A DNA stretch of 33,504 nt from Rhodovulum tesquicola (GTDB lineage Bacteria; Pseudomonadota; Alphaproteobacteria; Rhodobacterales; Rhodobacteraceae): NCBI RefSeq assembly GCF_024128855.1, contig NZ_JAMYDV010000026.1, positions 1 to 33,504 on the forward strand. Reading direction: 5' to 3'. A program made the translations under genes and the position numbers. This document shows, in pieces, positions 27,319-33,504 of this stretch (its first letter is position 1; every line of letters begins with the position of its first letter). Below the pieces are notes generated by a model. The model saw nothing but the letters and a program-made list of their open reading frames with translations. It had not been told where the DNA came from and ran no database searches.

Positions 27319-28419
27319 TCATTCGGATCGGGTTTGACGCTTTTCGGCGACAGGTTTGACAATCTTCGCCCGCCTAGCGTTCTCTTTTTCCAGCGTCGCC
27401 ATCGTCTCGCGGTTCTTGTCGGCGAGGTTCGCCGACCGCGAATAGTGCCGGGCCATGGACGGCGTTTTCTGCCCCAACAGGTCCGCGATGCGCCGCTCAT
27501 CCAGCCCCGCCTCGCGCAGCGTCGTCGCCACAGTGTGGCGCAGGCCCTTGAGCGTCAGGCCCGGCGCGATCAGCCCTTCCTCCTCCAGCCCGGTCTTGAA
27601 GCGATGCCAGACGGTGGAAAACCCGTTGTAGGTCCAGGCCGCGCCTTGCGAACTGGCCAGCACGGTAGCCGCCTCATGCGCAGGGATGCTGTCGAGGGCT
27701 GCCTGCAAGGTCGGGCTGACGGGAATCGCAACCTCTTCCCCCGTCTTGCCACGCACGCCCCAGATCGTGTCGCCGTCGATCTGATCCTTGCGCAGCTTCA
27801 AGGCATCCGAGGGATCGAGCCCGGTATTCATCATCAGCGCCAGCGCCACCCGCACATGCGGCTTCGCTCGGGACAGGACGATGTCGCGCTCCTCGATGGT
27901 CCATGGCCGGTTCGCATAGGCGCGGTCGCGTGGGCGGCGCTTGGGGATCACGTCCTTGGCGTAGTTCGCGGCGATCAGGCCTTGCGGGATAGCATGGCGG
28001 AACACCTCGCTCAGCAGGGTGCGCACCATGTTGGCCCGCCGCCAGCCAATCTTTTTCGCGGCCTTGTCGTGGATGCCTGCGATCAGCGGCGTGTCGATCA
28101 CATGGACGGGCGTGTCGCGGATCGGGGCGAGGAAATCGGCGCATTTTCGGTAATCGCGGCGCGTGGCCTCGGCCAGATTGGCGAAATGCCCGGTCTCGAA
28201 ATAGCCCTTGATCAGCCCGCCCAGCGTGCCCGCGCGGGGGCCTTTCTCCTTCTGCGCCACGGTGATGGCGCGGATCGTCTCGCAGTGGGCGAGGAATTCG
28301 GCTGATCCCAACGGCGCCTCGGCAAGGTCGATCTTGTGCCCTGTGGCGCGGTGGTAGCAGCGCATCTGGCCGTGACGATCCTTGAATATCTTGAACCCTT
28401 TGACGCGCACATGGGTCAT
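27319..28419 (-). CDS. int: Tyrosine recombinase / site-specific integrase
   Basis: A 366-residue phage-type integrase. An N-terminal SAM-like core-binding domain spans about 65-165. The catalytic domain shows Lys225 (RGKTGEE), Arg294 in LKGLRHTVATTL, the box LLGQKTPSMARHYSR with nucleophile Tyr326, and a basic tail. In the first catalytic box (NTGLDPSDALKL) an Asp stands where the usual Arg would be. The ATG at 28419 overlaps the stop of the upstream small DNA-binding gene by one base. It is adjacent to tRNA-Phe and would integrate the element there. Confidence 0.93.
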   Translation of the reverse strand: MTHVRVKGFKIFKDRHGQMRCYHRATGHKIDLAEAPLGSAEFLAHCETIRAITVAQKEKGPRAGTLGGLIKGYFETGHFANLAEATRRDYRKCADFLAPIRDTPVHVIDTPLIAGIHDKAAKKIGWRRANMVRTLLSEVFRHAIPQGLIAANYAKDVIPKRRPRDRAYANRPWTIEERDIVLSRAKPHVRVALALMMNTGLDPSDALKLRKDQIDGDTIWGVRGKTGEEVAIPVSPTLQAALDSIPAHEAATVLASSQGAAWTYNGFSTVWHRFKTGLEEEGLIAPGLTLKGLRHTVATTLREAGLDERRIADLLGQKTPSMARHYSRSANLADKNRETMATLEKENARRAKIVKPVAEKRQTRSE

Positions 28420-28655
28420 CAGAGCCGGTCCAGGATGTCGTCGCGCGTCATCTCGACATGGTCGGCCTTCATCGTGTCGATCCAGCGGTCGATGTCGCGC
28501 CGGTCCCACAGCAGCGTGCCGCGCGCCAGTTCGACCGGCCGCACCGGGCAGCTCGCCTTGAAATGCTTGATGGCGAGGCCGGTGTAACTGGCGGCTTCGG
28601 ATTGTTTCAGCATGCGCTTGTCGATCACGCTGATGTTGAGATTGGTCGTGCCCAT
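28419..28655 (-). CDS. Small helix-turn-helix protein, probable excisionase (AlpA/Xis-like)
   Basis: A 78-residue winged-helix protein of the MerR/AlpA excisionase type: LKQSEAASYTGLAIKHFKAS, then ARGTLLWDRRDIDRWID, which is the recognition-wing-helix pattern. GGGGGAGAG precedes the ATG. Its stop overlaps the integrase start by one base, a typical xis-int arrangement. It probably bends DNA and controls the direction of recombination. Confidence 0.82.
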   Translation of the reverse strand: MGTTNLNISVIDKRMLKQSEAASYTGLAIKHFKASCPVRPVELARGTLLWDRRDIDRWIDTMKADHVEMTRDDILDRL

Positions 28656-28670
28656 CGGCTCTCCCCCTGA

Positions 28671-28895
28671 TCAGTTCACACTCGACACCGAACCATCCCT
28701 CTCCCTCTCGTCCCCGCGCAGCTTCGTGGCGCGCTTCTGGAACCGTTCCCAGCCGGTCATGGTCAGCAGGCGGGTCTTGGGCGTGATCTCGACGAATTCG
28801 AGCCGTCCGTCGTTCATCAAGGCACGAATCTGCGCCGTGCTGAGCCCCACAAGGGCGCCAAGTTCCTTGGGCGACAGCAGCTTTTCCTGTGACAA
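28671..28895 (-). CDS. Small DNA-binding (excisionase-family HTH) protein
   Basis: About 74 residues if started at the TTG at 28895, which has AAGGAG at proper distance. The frame is open to 28985, with an ATG at 28931, but the extra residues are proline-rich and fall in the operator-like region. The core LLSPKELGALVGLSTAQIRALMNDGRLEFVEI, spanning about residues 5-36, is a MerR/excisionase-type helix-turn-helix, and a basic charged tail follows. It lies 15 bases upstream of the Xis-like gene, so three genes form the leftward integration operon. Confidence 0.7.
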   Translation of the reverse strand: MSQEKLLSPKELGALVGLSTAQIRALMNDGRLEFVEITPKTRLLTMTGWERFQKRATKLRGDERERDGSVSSVN

Positions 28896-28925
28896 ACCTC
28901 TCTCCTTTCCTGCAAATGGACGAAA

Positions 28926-29011
28926 ACGCATTGAATGCGGTGCCGGGCCGTGGTTCGATGGTGGAACGCAGGCGTTAACGCACAAACGTGCGCTTATATG
29001 CGTTCATGCGT
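28926..29011. promoter_or_regulatory. Cluster of ACGCA/TGCGT operator-like repeats in the divergent control region
   Basis: Between the leftward integration operon and the rightward XRE gene lie several inverted sites: CGCATTGAATGCG (28927-28939), GCGTTAACGC (28972-28981), CGCACAAACGTGCG (28979-28992) and two TGCGT copies at 28999 and 29007. The half-site TGCGT/ACGCA recurs at least six times in 86 bases. This is the usual layout of a phage-type repressor control region. Confidence 0.65.
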
Positions 29012-29036
29012 CATGGCAAGCTGCTTGATGGCAAGA

Positions 29037-29459
29037 ATGGTGAATCGTCCGGATACCTACCTCGGCGGCCTCGGCGCGCGCATGGCGATCGCGCGCAACG
29101 AGCTTGGCCTGTCGCAGGCCCGGATGGCCGAGGCGCTTGGCATGTCGCAGCGCGCCTATCAGAGCTACGAGACCGGCAAGCGCTCGATCCCGGTGGAGGC
29201 GCTGGTCGACATGCACCGCCAGTTCGGCGTGGACCTGAACTGGATCTTGCTGGGTGTCGAAGCGGTGCGCCCGGGCCATGATCTGGCCGCGCTGGAGGGT
29301 TTCGAGACGGCGCTGGACCGCCACCTTGGCGCGACCGGCATCCGCCTGAAAAGCGAGAAACGCGGGGCGATCGTCGCGCGCTGGTACCGGTCGTTCCTGG
29401 AAGGGAAGGAAATCCCGATGGACGACGTCCACACCTGGATCGAATTGTTGAGAGAATGA
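29037..29459 (+). CDS. XRE-family helix-turn-helix regulator
   Basis: About 140 residues from the ATG at 29037; three other in-frame ATGs upstream (28998, 29013, 29028) cannot be excluded, and no clear ribosome site decides. The HTH is LGARMAIARNELGLSQARMA with the second helix LGMSQRAYQSYETGKRSIP. The C-terminal half (about 70-140) is helical and may be a dimerisation or oligomerisation domain. Position and divergent orientation suggest a repressor of the integration operon and itself, acting at the TGCGT repeats. The next gene overlaps its stop. Confidence 0.85.
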   Translation: MVNRPDTYLGGLGARMAIARNELGLSQARMAEALGMSQRAYQSYETGKRSIPVEALVDMHRQFGVDLNWILLGVEAVRPGHDLAALEGFETALDRHLGATGIRLKSEKRGAIVARWYRSFLEGKEIPMDDVHTWIELLRE

Positions 29460-29752
29460 TGATGGAAATCGAGAAGAGCGATGCGTGGCAACGCCACCAG
29501 CTGGCGACGTTGGAGCGGATGCAGCGCGACCTCGCGCGCTTGACGCATCCGGTGATCCGGGCGGTGGGGCTGTGCGGGGTGGCCTATCTGGCGAGCTGGG
29601 CGGTTGTGATGGTGTTTGGGGCTGCTGTCGGGGCGATGGTGGTCGTGGCGGCGTTGTCTGCGGGTGCGCTGGTGCTTGGTGCTCCGGCTTTTTCGTTGGC
29701 GATCGGGGTGGAACGGTATCTGCGGGGGCGGTTAGAAGACCACATGAGTTAA
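29456..29752 (+). CDS. Small membrane protein coupled to the XRE regulator
   Basis: A 98-residue protein, not recognised. After a charged 30-residue head (EIEKSDAWQRHQLATLERMQ) come two membrane helices at about 35-57 and 60-83, rich in Gly, Ala and Val, and a short charged tail. It starts with ATGATGATG, the first overlapping the XRE stop. A regulator-membrane protein pair in a mobile element could be a simple exclusion, immunity or toxin-control unit, but nothing shows this directly. Confidence 0.65.
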   Translation: MMMEIEKSDAWQRHQLATLERMQRDLARLTHPVIRAVGLCGVAYLASWAVVMVFGAAVGAMVVVAALSAGALVLGAPAFSLAIGVERYLRGRLEDHMS

Positions 29753-29914
29753 GAGCCAGCGCTTCGCGATCGGCCCCAAGCGGCCATTGACCACCGCCTC
29801 GCTCCGCCGCGGCGCGGCTTCACTGAAGCGGCCTTTCGTGGCACCATGCAGCATCGTCCGACAGGTCGAAGGCCGCAGTGCGGGACGAAGCGGACGTGCC
29901 GAGAGAGCGGCCGT

Positions 29915-30340
29915 TCAAGCCGGAAGTTCGTCAAACCTATCGAGGGACGCGAGATCGTTGTCCCAATCCGCACGACTGGAAAAGCAGAGATGCGCGTCGG
30001 GCCGCATGCCGACCTCGCCATCAAGCGACCCTGCCGGCACGACAAGCACACCATCGTCCGCTTGAGAAAACGGCAGCGCGGAGCCACAGATCGTGCAAAA
30101 GCACTTCACATGTCTTGATCCGGAAAGCCGGAAGGTCCTGATATTTGCATCTCCTGACAACCAGGTGATCATCGCCGTCGACGAAAACAGGTTTGCCGAA
30201 TGGGCCGAGCCGCTATCCTTGCGGCAGCGCGTGCAGTGGCACAGGAAGAACCTCTCGAACTCTCCCGTTATGCGAAACGTCACAGCGCCGCACAGACACT
30301 GTCCAGACACCAGACTGTCCACTCGAAATCCCTTTGACAC
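29915..30340 (-). CDS. GFA-family (glutathione-dependent formaldehyde-activating-like) protein
   Basis: A 141-residue zinc protein of the GFA/DUF636 family. The zinc cysteines are in GQCLCGAVTF, LCHCTRCRKDSG and CFCTICGSALP. The only in-frame starts are GTGs (30340 and 30322). Family members include S-(hydroxymethyl)glutathione synthase, but most have unknown substrates and frequently lie in accessory regions. It is transcribed against the reverse transcriptase gene and has host-like GC content. Confidence 0.88.
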   Translation of the reverse strand: MSKGFRVDSLVSGQCLCGAVTFRITGEFERFFLCHCTRCRKDSGSAHSANLFSSTAMITWLSGDANIRTFRLSGSRHVKCFCTICGSALPFSQADDGVLVVPAGSLDGEVGMRPDAHLCFSSRADWDNDLASLDRFDELPA

Positions 30341-30661
30341 GCAACCGTGAAGCCGCCTTGCGGCCCTCCCAATCAGTATCCATGCCTGGAACCAGGGTCA
30401 ACGTGGGCTCGGAGCCGACCTCTGTCGCGTCGCGGCATACCCCGAATCGCGGGCACCCCGCGGCGTCGAGGTCGGCCCTGAGCCGACATTGGCCCGACGT
30501 TCGAGACGCCGCGGCGCGGCCCGCCACTCTGGACATTCGTAGCAATATGCGTACCACTGGTTCTGTATAGGACGTTTTAGGTCACCAAGTCTATTCGCCA
30601 GTATGAGCAATCGCTTGAGTGCGTGGCCTTAAAATGCGCCGTGTGCCGAGGAGTCATAACC
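30341..30661. other. Gene-free leader between the divergent GFA and reverse transcriptase genes
   Basis: About 320 bases. The first two thirds are GC-rich and contain small hairpins and a long imperfect inverted repeat; the last 120 bases are AT-rich like the reverse transcriptase gene, with AGGAG eight bases before its ATG. This is where a promoter and possibly a non-coding RNA of the reverse transcriptase system would lie. Confidence 0.5.
30406..30484. repeat. Long imperfect inverted repeat upstream of the reverse transcriptase
   Basis: Arms at 30406-30422 (GGCTCGGAGCCGACCTC) and 30468-30484 (GAGGTCGGCCCTGAGCC) match at 15 of 17 bases around a 45-base centre. Each arm also contains a smaller palindrome (GGCTCGGAGCC; GTCGGC-CCTGA-GCCGAC), so it may be a dispersed intergenic hairpin repeat rather than a functional RNA. 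Confidence 0.55.
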
Positions 30662-32215
30662 ATGAAACTTGATGCTGACCACTATTTGTGCGCAATCGAG
30701 CATATCATCGCACATGGCGATACAGACATCTTCCCGTACCCGTTCGAGCTCAAGTTCCTTGAAGATCGTAAAGAAGAAGTGGCGAAGGAACTTAGTTCGC
30801 TAGATCTCACCCAATATCACCCTATGAGTTTGGTAGAGGCTCTAATCCCTAAGTCAAAGTTCGGATTCAGAACTGCGCATCAACCCTTCCCTATCGATAC
30901 GGTAATATATTCGGCTCTCGTTTTGCGTATTTTCGACCGCGTCGAAGCAGGTCGCGACGCGAAAGAGAATAACCGAGCATTTTCATATCGAAAAATACCT
31001 GGATTGGACTCAGCACTCTTTTTTGAAGATCGCACATATCGACATTGGCTTAAAGTTATTGAGGCAAATGTGTTTTCGAATGACTACAGCCATGTCATCC
31101 GAACCGATATTTCAGACTACTACTCTCGCGTCTATCGACATCGACTTGAGAATATTCTCGATAGCCTTTCCGGTGAGCCAAAAATCGTTAAGAAGATTGA
31201 GAATTTTATATCTGACTGGCGGAGTCGTCAGTCGTTTGGCTTGCCGGTTGGGAGCAACGCCTCTAGGCTTCTTGCTGAGGCCGCTCTAAATGACACGGAT
31301 ATGGGGCTAATCTCTGAGGGCTACGAACACACCCGCTATGTCGATGACATGCTGATTTTCATCAAGAAGGGTCAGGACCCGTACGCTGCGCTCGGATATC
31401 TTGCAAGACAGCTTGCGGAAAATGAAGGCCTCAGTCTGAATATACAAAAGACGAGGATTCTCGATTGGGACGAATTTATAGCAACTATGGGCACACCCGA
31501 AGCTGGGGATGATGATGCCAAGGAAGAATTTGCGACCGAGAAACTGTTCTGGGCGGCCTACGGTCAAGAAGAAATCGATCAGGAAGCGCTAGACGCACTT
31601 ATGCTGAAAGACCTCAGAAAGGAGCTCGAAGACCTCTTGAACGAACCATATTGGGATATGGGCCAGATCAGAATCGTTTTGCACGCTATGCGCTTAGTAA
31701 AGAATGCAGATGTGGCAAGCTACATTCGAAGCAACCTTTCTGAACTCGTCCCGTTTGCTAAAGATGTGTGTCTGTTAATTGAGGAGTTTCTCGACTCGGG
31801 TATTGCTGGGTTCGAGAATATGGGCTCTGATGTAACAGAGCTTTTGCTGTCCCCTCGCATGCAGCCACTGGATTGTGCGCGAGCATGGTTCTTGGAACTG
31901 GCAGTGCGAGAGCATATTGTTTTCAATGCCGAGCAAATTCGCAAACTAGACGCGTTATCTGGCACACTTGACCTCAGGCAATTGCACCTAATCCGTTGGA
32001 GAGCGAAGGACCTGAACTTCTTCAGATCGCGGAAAACTCGTGTTCATGAAATACAGCCTTGGGCGCAGCCAAGCTTCATTTTCGGAGCGAGTTGTCTACC
32101 AAAGGACGAGTATGCTCATTGGCTACGAAGCATTAAGAGCCGCGTCCAGTTTCCTATGGGAAAAGAATTTGTCGATTGGTGCGGTGCAATCCAAGAAACG
32201 CAACCACTCGGCTAG
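30662..32215 (+). CDS. Reverse transcriptase of the defence-associated (UG/Abi, DRT) type
   Basis: A 517-residue protein. The N-terminal block has HGDTDIFPYPFELKFL and PKSKFGFRTAHQPFPIDTV. RT motifs follow: first catalytic Asp149 in IRTDISDYYSRVY, GLPVGSNASRLLAEA (193-207), YVDD at 226-229 in HTRYVDDMLIF, and LSLNIQKTRIL. Residues about 285-517 are a helical repeat-like C-terminal domain with no maturase or Cas1 features. This architecture fits the UG/Abi reverse transcriptases, many of which block phages. The ATG at 30662 with AGGAG is preferred to the GTG at 30623. The gene is much richer in A+T than the host genes and lies in an integrative element, pointing to recent transfer. The subgroup cannot be fixed without a tree. 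Confidence 0.88.
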   Translation: MKLDADHYLCAIEHIIAHGDTDIFPYPFELKFLEDRKEEVAKELSSLDLTQYHPMSLVEALIPKSKFGFRTAHQPFPIDTVIYSALVLRIFDRVEAGRDAKENNRAFSYRKIPGLDSALFFEDRTYRHWLKVIEANVFSNDYSHVIRTDISDYYSRVYRHRLENILDSLSGEPKIVKKIENFISDWRSRQSFGLPVGSNASRLLAEAALNDTDMGLISEGYEHTRYVDDMLIFIKKGQDPYAALGYLARQLAENEGLSLNIQKTRILDWDEFIATMGTPEAGDDDAKEEFATEKLFWAAYGQEEIDQEALDALMLKDLRKELEDLLNEPYWDMGQIRIVLHAMRLVKNADVASYIRSNLSELVPFAKDVCLLIEEFLDSGIAGFENMGSDVTELLLSPRMQPLDCARAWFLELAVREHIVFNAEQIRKLDALSGTLDLRQLHLIRWRAKDLNFFRSRKTRVHEIQPWAQPSFIFGASCLPKDEYAHWLRSIKSRVQFPMGKEFVDWCGAIQETQPLG

Positions 32216-32417
32216 ACGGCCGGGTTTCTCGAAATATGCTGAACAGTTTCATTTCCTTTATTCGCGCTGAAGCTGACGGCATCTCCACTCAGATACCCAA
32301 TGTCCGATTACAAGTTCGGAACATAGCCATTTTGCACCCGCAGCGAACCACCGCTACCCGCCCAGTGCGAAGGCGACCTGTGCGTCGACGTCCCCGGCCC
32401 ATTACGATCGCCGACCG

Positions 32418-33378
32418 TCAACCTTGGACGCCATACAACTCCCGCAGTTGCTGCGGCAACGGCTCGGAAAGATCGCACTGCACCGTTATCGGCGCCTCGC
32501 CCTCCCAGCCCGCGAATTGCACCGGTCCAGCGTAGCGGAACGGGGCTGCGCGCCCATCGCGCAGTTTCGATTTTCGAAGGAACAGGTGAACCGTCCAGCC
32601 AGGTTCTGCGCCCGAGATGATGCGACCGCGCATGTCGTCGCGGCGTGTGCTGGTCTGGGTTTGCCAGACAAAGCGCGTGGGGCTCGCGAATTGGTCGGCG
32701 TAGTGGTGGCCTGTGGACATGCTGCCCTTGTCCATCGTTACCAGAAGGATCATCGCCCGCACGCCCTTCAGGACCACGATACCGGCGTTCCAAGACCCCG
32801 TGTTGAACACCGCCCCGAAATGCGGCGCGATCTGGTCGCGTTGATATTCGTGCCAGAGGGTCAGACCCTTGGCTGGGGCTATTGGAGCGGAGGCAGCACC
32901 TTCGGCGGCTTCCGCCAGACCGGTGCCCTCGGGCATGTCATAGGTCACATCCCGCGCCTGGAGATATCGCAGGAGCCGCCAGTCCACGAGTTCCGAGGCG
33001 AGCGCGGTGAGTGCCGCGGTCTCGCCCTCGGCAAACGTGGTCTCGAACGTGCCCGGGCCCAACTGGAACCAGTCCGTCTCGGCCAGTATTTTCAGCGGTT
33101 GCTGCATCAGGACCGCGCGCAGCCGGGGCGCGTCGTCCGGATCGACACTCAGATCCGCCTTGATCTGCGGGTTGCGACGAGCCAAACGGGCAACGCGCTC
33201 CACAAGATCGGTCAGAGCGATCCGGCCTGGGAAGGCTCCCGCTTCGATCATCGCGCGCAAGACCAGCATCTTGTAGCTGCGGGTCATGCGGGTTGTCTCG
33301 ATCTCGTCCAGTAGCGCGCGATGTGCCGTCCAGGCAGCGCGCTGCGCGTCGGACAGATCACCCATATCGGCCACGAAC
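32418..33378 (-). pseudogene. C-terminal fragment of a DUF3427-type (DEAD/DEAH helicase) protein cut by IS66
   Basis: The minus-strand frame from 33378 to 32418 (about 320 residues) starts abruptly as FVADMGDLSDAQ, text expected deep inside a helicase, not at a start. The last 140 residues resemble DUF3427 (LWHEYQRDQIAPHFG, later HHYADQFASPTRFVWQTQT and a VHLFLRKSKLRDGR strand), a domain usually found after an SF2 helicase and often in restriction or defence proteins. The helicase motifs themselves are absent. The IS66 end lies directly at the break, so the 5' part of the gene was separated by that insertion. A GTG (33374) or ATG (33365) could still yield a truncated product. Confidence 0.75.
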
Positions 33379-33504
33379 GTAAGCGCAGCCTGACCACCCT
33401 TCGGCTTGCCGCGTGACTATTCAGCGAAGTTCCAGGGCATAAGCTCGGCGATATCGCTCTGCATGTGCTGGTCGAGGATCTTGCGGAGGGTTGCCGCGAT
33501 ATAG
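33379..33504 (-). mobile_element. IS66-family insertion sequence, one end
   Basis: The terminal inverted repeat begins at 33379 with GTAAGCGCAGCCTGACCACC, the GTAAGCG start being typical of IS66-family ends. Between it and the window edge lies the 3' end of the transposase gene. IS66 elements make 8-bp target duplications, so 33371-33378 (CCACGAAC) should be repeated at the other end, outside the window. Confidence 0.75.
33417..33504 (-). CDS. IS66-family transposase (TnpC), last 28 residues
   Basis: The minus strand reads 28 residues to a TAG at 33419-33417: YIAATLRKILDQ, then SDIAELMPWNFAE. The ending with I-x-E-L-x-PW is characteristic of the C-terminal element of IS66 transposases. Only the tail is present; the rest, with tnpA and tnpB if any, is outside the window. 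Confidence 0.75.
   Translation of the reverse strand, partial: YIAATLRKILDQHMQSDIAELMPWNFAE

Larger units (their letters stand above)
27275..33504. mobile_element. Integrative element inserted at the 3' end of tRNA-Phe (right end outside the window)
   Basis: The element starts after the tRNA CCA and contains an integrase pointing at the tRNA, two small DNA-binding proteins, an XRE regulator, a membrane protein, GFA, a reverse transcriptase, a disrupted helicase and an IS66 element. The reverse transcriptase region is clearly richer in A+T than the rest. No copy of the tRNA 3' end (GATTCCGCCCCCGGGCACCA region) is seen later in the window, so attR lies beyond 33504. No structural phage or conjugation genes are visible. 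Confidence 0.75.

Noticed and set aside
29749-30087. 112-codon minus-strand frame crossing the GFA gene end
   Set aside because: It overlaps the GFA coding region in another frame and shows no family resemblance.
30341-30661. Retron (msr-msd) upstream of the reverse transcriptase
   Set aside because: The RT lacks the retron-type layout as far as I can judge (over 500 residues, long helical C-terminus, YVDD) and no pair of a1/a2 repeats bordering a branched RNA was found. A different non-coding RNA remains possible.
27275-33504. Complete prophage
   Set aside because: Integrase, Xis-like and repressor genes are present, but no capsid, terminase, tail, lysis or replication genes; the visible part is better called an integrative element.

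Overview
The window looks like a chromosomal segment of a high-GC alphaproteobacterium of the Rhodobacterales (Rhodobacteraceae). The evidence is the very GC-rich third codon positions, the block murA / DUF2948 / hisD / UPF0262 / low-molecular-weight phosphatase / infA / maf / RNase E/G / yacG / tRNA-Phe (an order I recall from that family), and individual proteins of Rhodobacterales type. Names rest on reading the proteins and recalling families; no database was searched.

Left part (1-9805): the 3' end of a chemoreceptor gene, a WYL-domain regulator and a secreted DUF1194 (von Willebrand-like) protein. On the minus strand follows a cluster of a periplasmic molybdopterin-domain-like protein, a membrane hybrid histidine kinase and an M3 oligopeptidase. 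Next, also minus, is a one-base-overlapping pair strongly resembling Meh and Mct of the 3-hydroxypropionate bi-cycle, which would turn mesaconyl-C1-CoA into citramalyl-CoA.

Middle part (10078-16927): a hydrolase-rich accessory stretch. It holds a trypsin-like protease fused to a DNA/RNA non-specific endonuclease, overlapping tail to tail with an LCAT-type lipase; an acetamidase/formamidase gene with a one-base frameshift; a YciA-like thioesterase; a small two-helix membrane protein start/stop-coupled to a subtilisin; and a stand-alone Lrp/AsnC effector domain.

Housekeeping part (17064-27274): hisB and hisH, a tRNA-Thr(GGU), then a dense run of plus-strand genes, most overlapping by 1-4 bases, from a 51-residue basic protein and murA through to yacG and tRNA-Phe(GAA). 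Three extra coupled genes (SnoaL-like, GNAT, carbon-nitrogen hydrolase) sit between the phosphatase and infA. The his operon stops after hisH, with no hisA or hisF following.

Right part (27275-33504): an integrative element at the 3' end of tRNA-Phe. It has a tyrosine integrase, two small MerR/AlpA-like DNA-binding proteins, a divergent XRE regulator with repeated ACGCA/TGCGT operator-like sites between them, and a small membrane protein. Its cargo is a GFA-family protein, an AT-rich gene for a reverse transcriptase of the defence-associated (UG/Abi, DRT) kind, and the C-terminal remnant of a DUF3427-type helicase cut by an IS66-family element that runs off the window. No second att copy, CRISPR array or phage structural gene is visible. 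The strongest candidates for something new are the reverse transcriptase locus and the protease-nuclease/lipase pair.
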